In this document: in pieces, positions 61,823 through 64,000 of the stretch | Layout of the letters: the number at the start of each line of letters is the position of its first letter | Numbering within the stretch: position 1 is the stretch's first letter | Assembly: GCF_036227325.1 (NCBI RefSeq) | Contig: NZ_CP109467.1 | Span: 2,170,001 to 2,234,000 of the forward strand | Length of the DNA: 64,000 bases | From: Streptomyces sp. NBC_01465 | GTDB lineage: Bacteria > Actinomycetota > Actinomycetes > Streptomycetales > Streptomycetaceae | Direction: 5' to 3' | Notes under the pieces: generated by a model | Seen by the model: the letters and a program-made list of their open reading frames with translations, nothing else | What the model was told of the DNA's origin: nothing | Database searches by the model: none | Translations under genes and position numbers: made by a program

Positions 61823-63779
61823 GACCGAAGCCCGCGGCGACGACCGTCGCACCGCCCACCGCGTCCAGCACCCAGTGGTTGGCGGTGCCGATGATCGCGG
61901 TGACGGTGAGGAGCGGGTGGACCAGGCCCAGCGCCTTCATCCACCACTTCGGCGCCAGTACGACGATGACGATGCCGCACCACAGCGACCAGCCGAAGTG
62001 CAGCGAGGGCATCGCCGCGTACTGGTTCGTCATCGCGGTCAGCGCCCCGTAGTCGGGGTTCGCCAGGTCCTGCACCCCGTGCGCCGTGTCGATGAAGCCC
62101 ATGCCGGGCATCAGCCGGGGCGGCGCGAGCGGGAAGAAGTAGAAGCCGACCAGGCCGAGCATCGTGGCGAAACCGAGGCCGCTGCGCGCCCAGCGGTAGT
62201 CGGAGGGGCGGCGGACGTAGAGCACCGCGAGGATCGTCAGCGGGACGACGAAGTGGAAGGACTCGTAGTAGAAGTCGAGGAACGCCTCGAGCCGGGGCAG
62301 CTTCACCATGGCGTGGTTGGCCCAGTGCTCGATGTCGATGTGCAGCGCCTTCTCGATGGAGACGATCGTGCGCCCGTGGGCCTCCGCCGTGGCACGGTCG
62401 CCGGTCGCCGCCGCCCGGATGTGCGAGTAGACCGAGTAGCCGACGCGGATCGCGAGCAGCTCCATGAGCAGGTTGGGGCGGGTCAGGACACGCCGCCAGA
62501 AGGGGGCGAGCGGGACGCGCGCCCAGCGCGACGGGAGCGGGGTGGCGTAGGCGGTGGGGACCGGGTTCTGCCAGTACGGCGAGGAGCGCGGCAGGAAGGG
62601 GACCGCGCAGGCGGCGCAGAGGGCCACGATGAGCAGCACGTTGTCGCGGACCGGGTAGACGGCCTCGATGTTGGGGAGCAGCATCGTGCCGGGCAGCGTC
62701 ATCGCCAGGACGACGAGCGCGGGCCAGACAGGGCGGCTGGAGGCGCGGGTGCCGACACGGCCCACAACTGCCAGGAGAATCCAGAGCAGTTGGTGCTGCC
62801 AGGCCGTCGGCGAGATGGCCACCGCCGCGCAGCCGGTGACGGCGACGGCGAGGAGGAGCTGGCCGTCCTTCGCGTAACGGACCGCTCGCCGCAGCCCGAG
62901 CCCGGTGACGGCGACGGCCAGCGCGAGGAAGGCCGTGATCTCCAGCGGGCCCTCCAGCCCGAGGCGCAGCAGCGCGCCGTGCAGCGACTGGTTGGCGAGC
63001 CCCGCCGGTTTGTCGCCGAGGCCCGCTCCGGCCACGTGGTGGATCCAGTACGCCCACGAGTCGCCCGGCATCGCGGCCCAGGCCAGCGCCGTGCACGCGG
63101 CGAACGTCACGGTCGTGGAGACTGCGGCCCGCCGGCGGCCTGTCAGCCAGAGCAGCGGTACGAAGAGGAGCACCGTCGGCTGGAGCGCGGCCGCGAGCCC
63201 CACCAGAAGCCCGGAGCTGCGCTCGCCGCGCGCCGAGAAGCAGCCGAGGAGGACGAGGAGGACCGGGATGATGCTGGTCTGGCCGAGGTTGAGGGTGTTG
63301 CGTACGGGCAGCGACACCATCAGCAGGCTGATCGCGGCGGGCGCGGCCAGCAGCGACGTACGGCGCGAGACCGTGCCCGGCAGGGCGCGCGCGGCCACCA
63401 CACCGAGGGCGACGACGAGCAGCAGCGTGCCGAACGTCCAGGCGACGCCGAGGCTTTGCTCTGCGGAACTCGCAAAGGGTTTCAGTGCGAGTCCGGCGAA
63501 GGGCGTACCGGTGAACTGGTGGCTGTCGTAGAGCGAGCCGGTCAGGTGCAGTACGCCGTTCTCACCCGTCCAGGAGTCAAGCGCGGTCAGCCGTTCACCC
63601 GGTGGAAGTCTGAACACGGCGGCCAGTTGACGTATCGCCAGGACGGCGACGACCAGCCACATGGCCGCCCGCATCGCCCCGATCCTGGTGCCCGGCCCTG
63701 CTGCTCCAGCCACGCTTCCCGGTCCGCTGTGCTCGCCACTCGCCACGCCGCGCCGGCCCTCCGCCCCATTCACACTCAT
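61689..63779 (-). CDS. Bifunctional GT87 glycosyltransferase-PAP2 phosphatase fusion
   Basis: 696 residues from ATG 63779, where AGGAG and CAGGGA lie upstream; a start 35 residues upstream is possible. The N-terminal ~400 residues are a polytopic GT87-like mannosyltransferase (SLYDSHQFTGTPFAGLALKPF, LQPTVLLFVPLLWLTGRRR). The C-terminal ~280 residues are a PAP2/AUR1-like phosphatase with NQYAAMPSLHFGWSLW and GTANHWVLDAVGG (HxxxD). The pair could dephosphorylate and glycosylate a polyprenyl or phosphatidyl lipid. The 3' end overlaps the MMPL gene by 134 bases, tail to tail. Confidence 0.87.
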   Translation of the reverse strand: MSVNGAEGRRGVASGEHSGPGSVAGAAGPGTRIGAMRAAMWLVVAVLAIRQLAAVFRLPPGERLTALDSWTGENGVLHLTGSLYDSHQFTGTPFAGLALKPFASSAEQSLGVAWTFGTLLLVVALGVVAARALPGTVSRRTSLLAAPAAISLLMVSLPVRNTLNLGQTSIIPVLLVLLGCFSARGERSSGLLVGLAAALQPTVLLFVPLLWLTGRRRAAVSTTVTFAACTALAWAAMPGDSWAYWIHHVAGAGLGDKPAGLANQSLHGALLRLGLEGPLEITAFLALAVAVTGLGLRRAVRYAKDGQLLLAVAVTGCAAVAISPTAWQHQLLWILLAVVGRVGTRASSRPVWPALVVLAMTLPGTMLLPNIEAVYPVRDNVLLIVALCAACAVPFLPRSSPYWQNPVPTAYATPLPSRWARVPLAPFWRRVLTRPNLLMELLAIRVGYSVYSHIRAAATGDRATAEAHGRTIVSIEKALHIDIEHWANHAMVKLPRLEAFLDFYYESFHFVVPLTILAVLYVRRPSDYRWARSGLGFATMLGLVGFYFFPLAPPRLMPGMGFIDTAHGVQDLANPDYGALTAMTNQYAAMPSLHFGWSLWCGIVIVVLAPKWWMKALGLVHPLLTVTAIIGTANHWVLDAVGGATVVAAGFGLTYLLAGRRELTKTPQDPESTDPSSGRHDPATTPHARSGQSAQA

Positions 63780-63968
63780 TCGCGTCCCTGCTCCTAGAGC
63801 CTCGCACTGTTCCATGGAAGAGACGCACGGCACCCCCGGTTTACCTCGCCGAATCCGTACGGTTCCGGCCACGATCCGCGACAAAGATCACAAGAAAGGG
63901 GTACGAAACGACGGCTCGAACGCGGCGTTCGCCCTGGTCGGAGCAGGTTCGTTCACTACGTGACGATC

Positions 63969-64000
63969 ATGGATCGACTGTCTGTAATGACCTATTGGGC
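63969..64000 (+). CDS. Possible start of a gene running off the window
   Basis: An ATG at 63969 (in frame with GTG 63960) opens MDRLSVMTYW and stays open to the end of the window. No ribosome site is visible and the segment is only 32 bases, so this is a weak call. The 190 bases before it (63780-63968) hold no other feature I can support. Confidence 0.25.
   Translation, partial: MDRLSVMTYW

Noticed and set aside
61719..63797. 692-residue plus-strand frame antisense to the GT87-PAP2 gene
   Set aside because: Arg/Asp/Gln-rich composition without hydrophobic segments; the minus strand encodes a clear membrane enzyme.

Overview
The window looks like chromosomal DNA of a Streptomyces or a close relative. 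GC is very high with strong third-position GC bias, GTG and TTG starts are frequent, and the gene families are typical of the genus: a whiJ-type trio (XRE/DUF5753 regulator, DUF397 protein, RsbW-like ATPase), many GntR and TetR regulators, F420- and mycothiol-linked enzymes, and secreted CBM/glycosidase and Tat proteins. I see no rRNA, tRNA, CRISPR array, transposase, phage gene or large biosynthetic cluster.

Layout. 0-5.7 kb: the end of a response regulator, an MFS pump, a racemase/NCS1-permease operon with its divergent GntR regulator and a 16-bp palindromic operator, and an APH-like kinase. 5.7-9.2 kb: a lipid-transfer-type thiolase and a double-domain acyl-CoA dehydrogenase behind a perfect KstR-type operator. 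9.3-14.9 kb: an MFS transporter fused to a carboxypeptidase-regulatory-like domain, an ankyrin protein, a Tat-exported intradiol dioxygenase and a solitary CitG-like gene. 14.95-16.29 kb: a gene-free stretch holding an inverted-repeat element with nested hairpins. 16.3-22.3 kb: methyltransferases, a cell-wall amidase, an F420 enzyme and small envelope proteins. 22.4-26.5 kb: a toroid/methyltransferase/glycosyltransferase operon divergent from a KstR-like TetR regulator. 27.5-30.4 kb: ferredoxin, aldehyde dehydrogenase and a metallo-hydrolase with KstR-type sites. 30.5-44.4 kb: an NfeD/SPFH pair, NUDIX, MFS/TetR, GntR plus GH16, GntR plus ATPase, MFS/MarR, LysE, a phosphoribosyltransferase and the whiJ-type trio. 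44.5-50.2 kb: a cobalamin riboswitch driving five overlapping or closely spaced genes (membrane-anchored alpha/alpha-toroid protein, second anchored exoprotein, EcfT, double EcfA, S component). 50.3-53 kb: transglycosylase, lipoprotein, secreted lipase. 53-55.7 kb: steroid-type thiolase divergent from a CYP125-like P450. 56-63.8 kb: FMN protein, AlkC-like glycosylase, an MFS pump behind a perfect 22-bp inverted repeat, an MMPL transporter, and a GT87-PAP2 fusion that overlaps it tail to tail.

Two themes tie distant parts together. First, a probable KstR regulon: the regulator at 25.9 kb and at least four sterol/acyl-CoA-type transcription units at 5.7-9.1, 27.5-29.2, 29.4-30.4 and 53-55.7 kb carry TnnAACnnGTTnnA-like sites. 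Two of these sites share a longer, nearly identical variant at the same distance from the start codon. Second, a riboswitch-controlled ECF uptake system whose surface protein has the fold expected of intrinsic-factor-like cobalamin binders; this is the best candidate here for a little-described system. A dispersed Streptomyces intergenic repeat occurs three times and in one copy supplies the 3' ends of two convergent genes.
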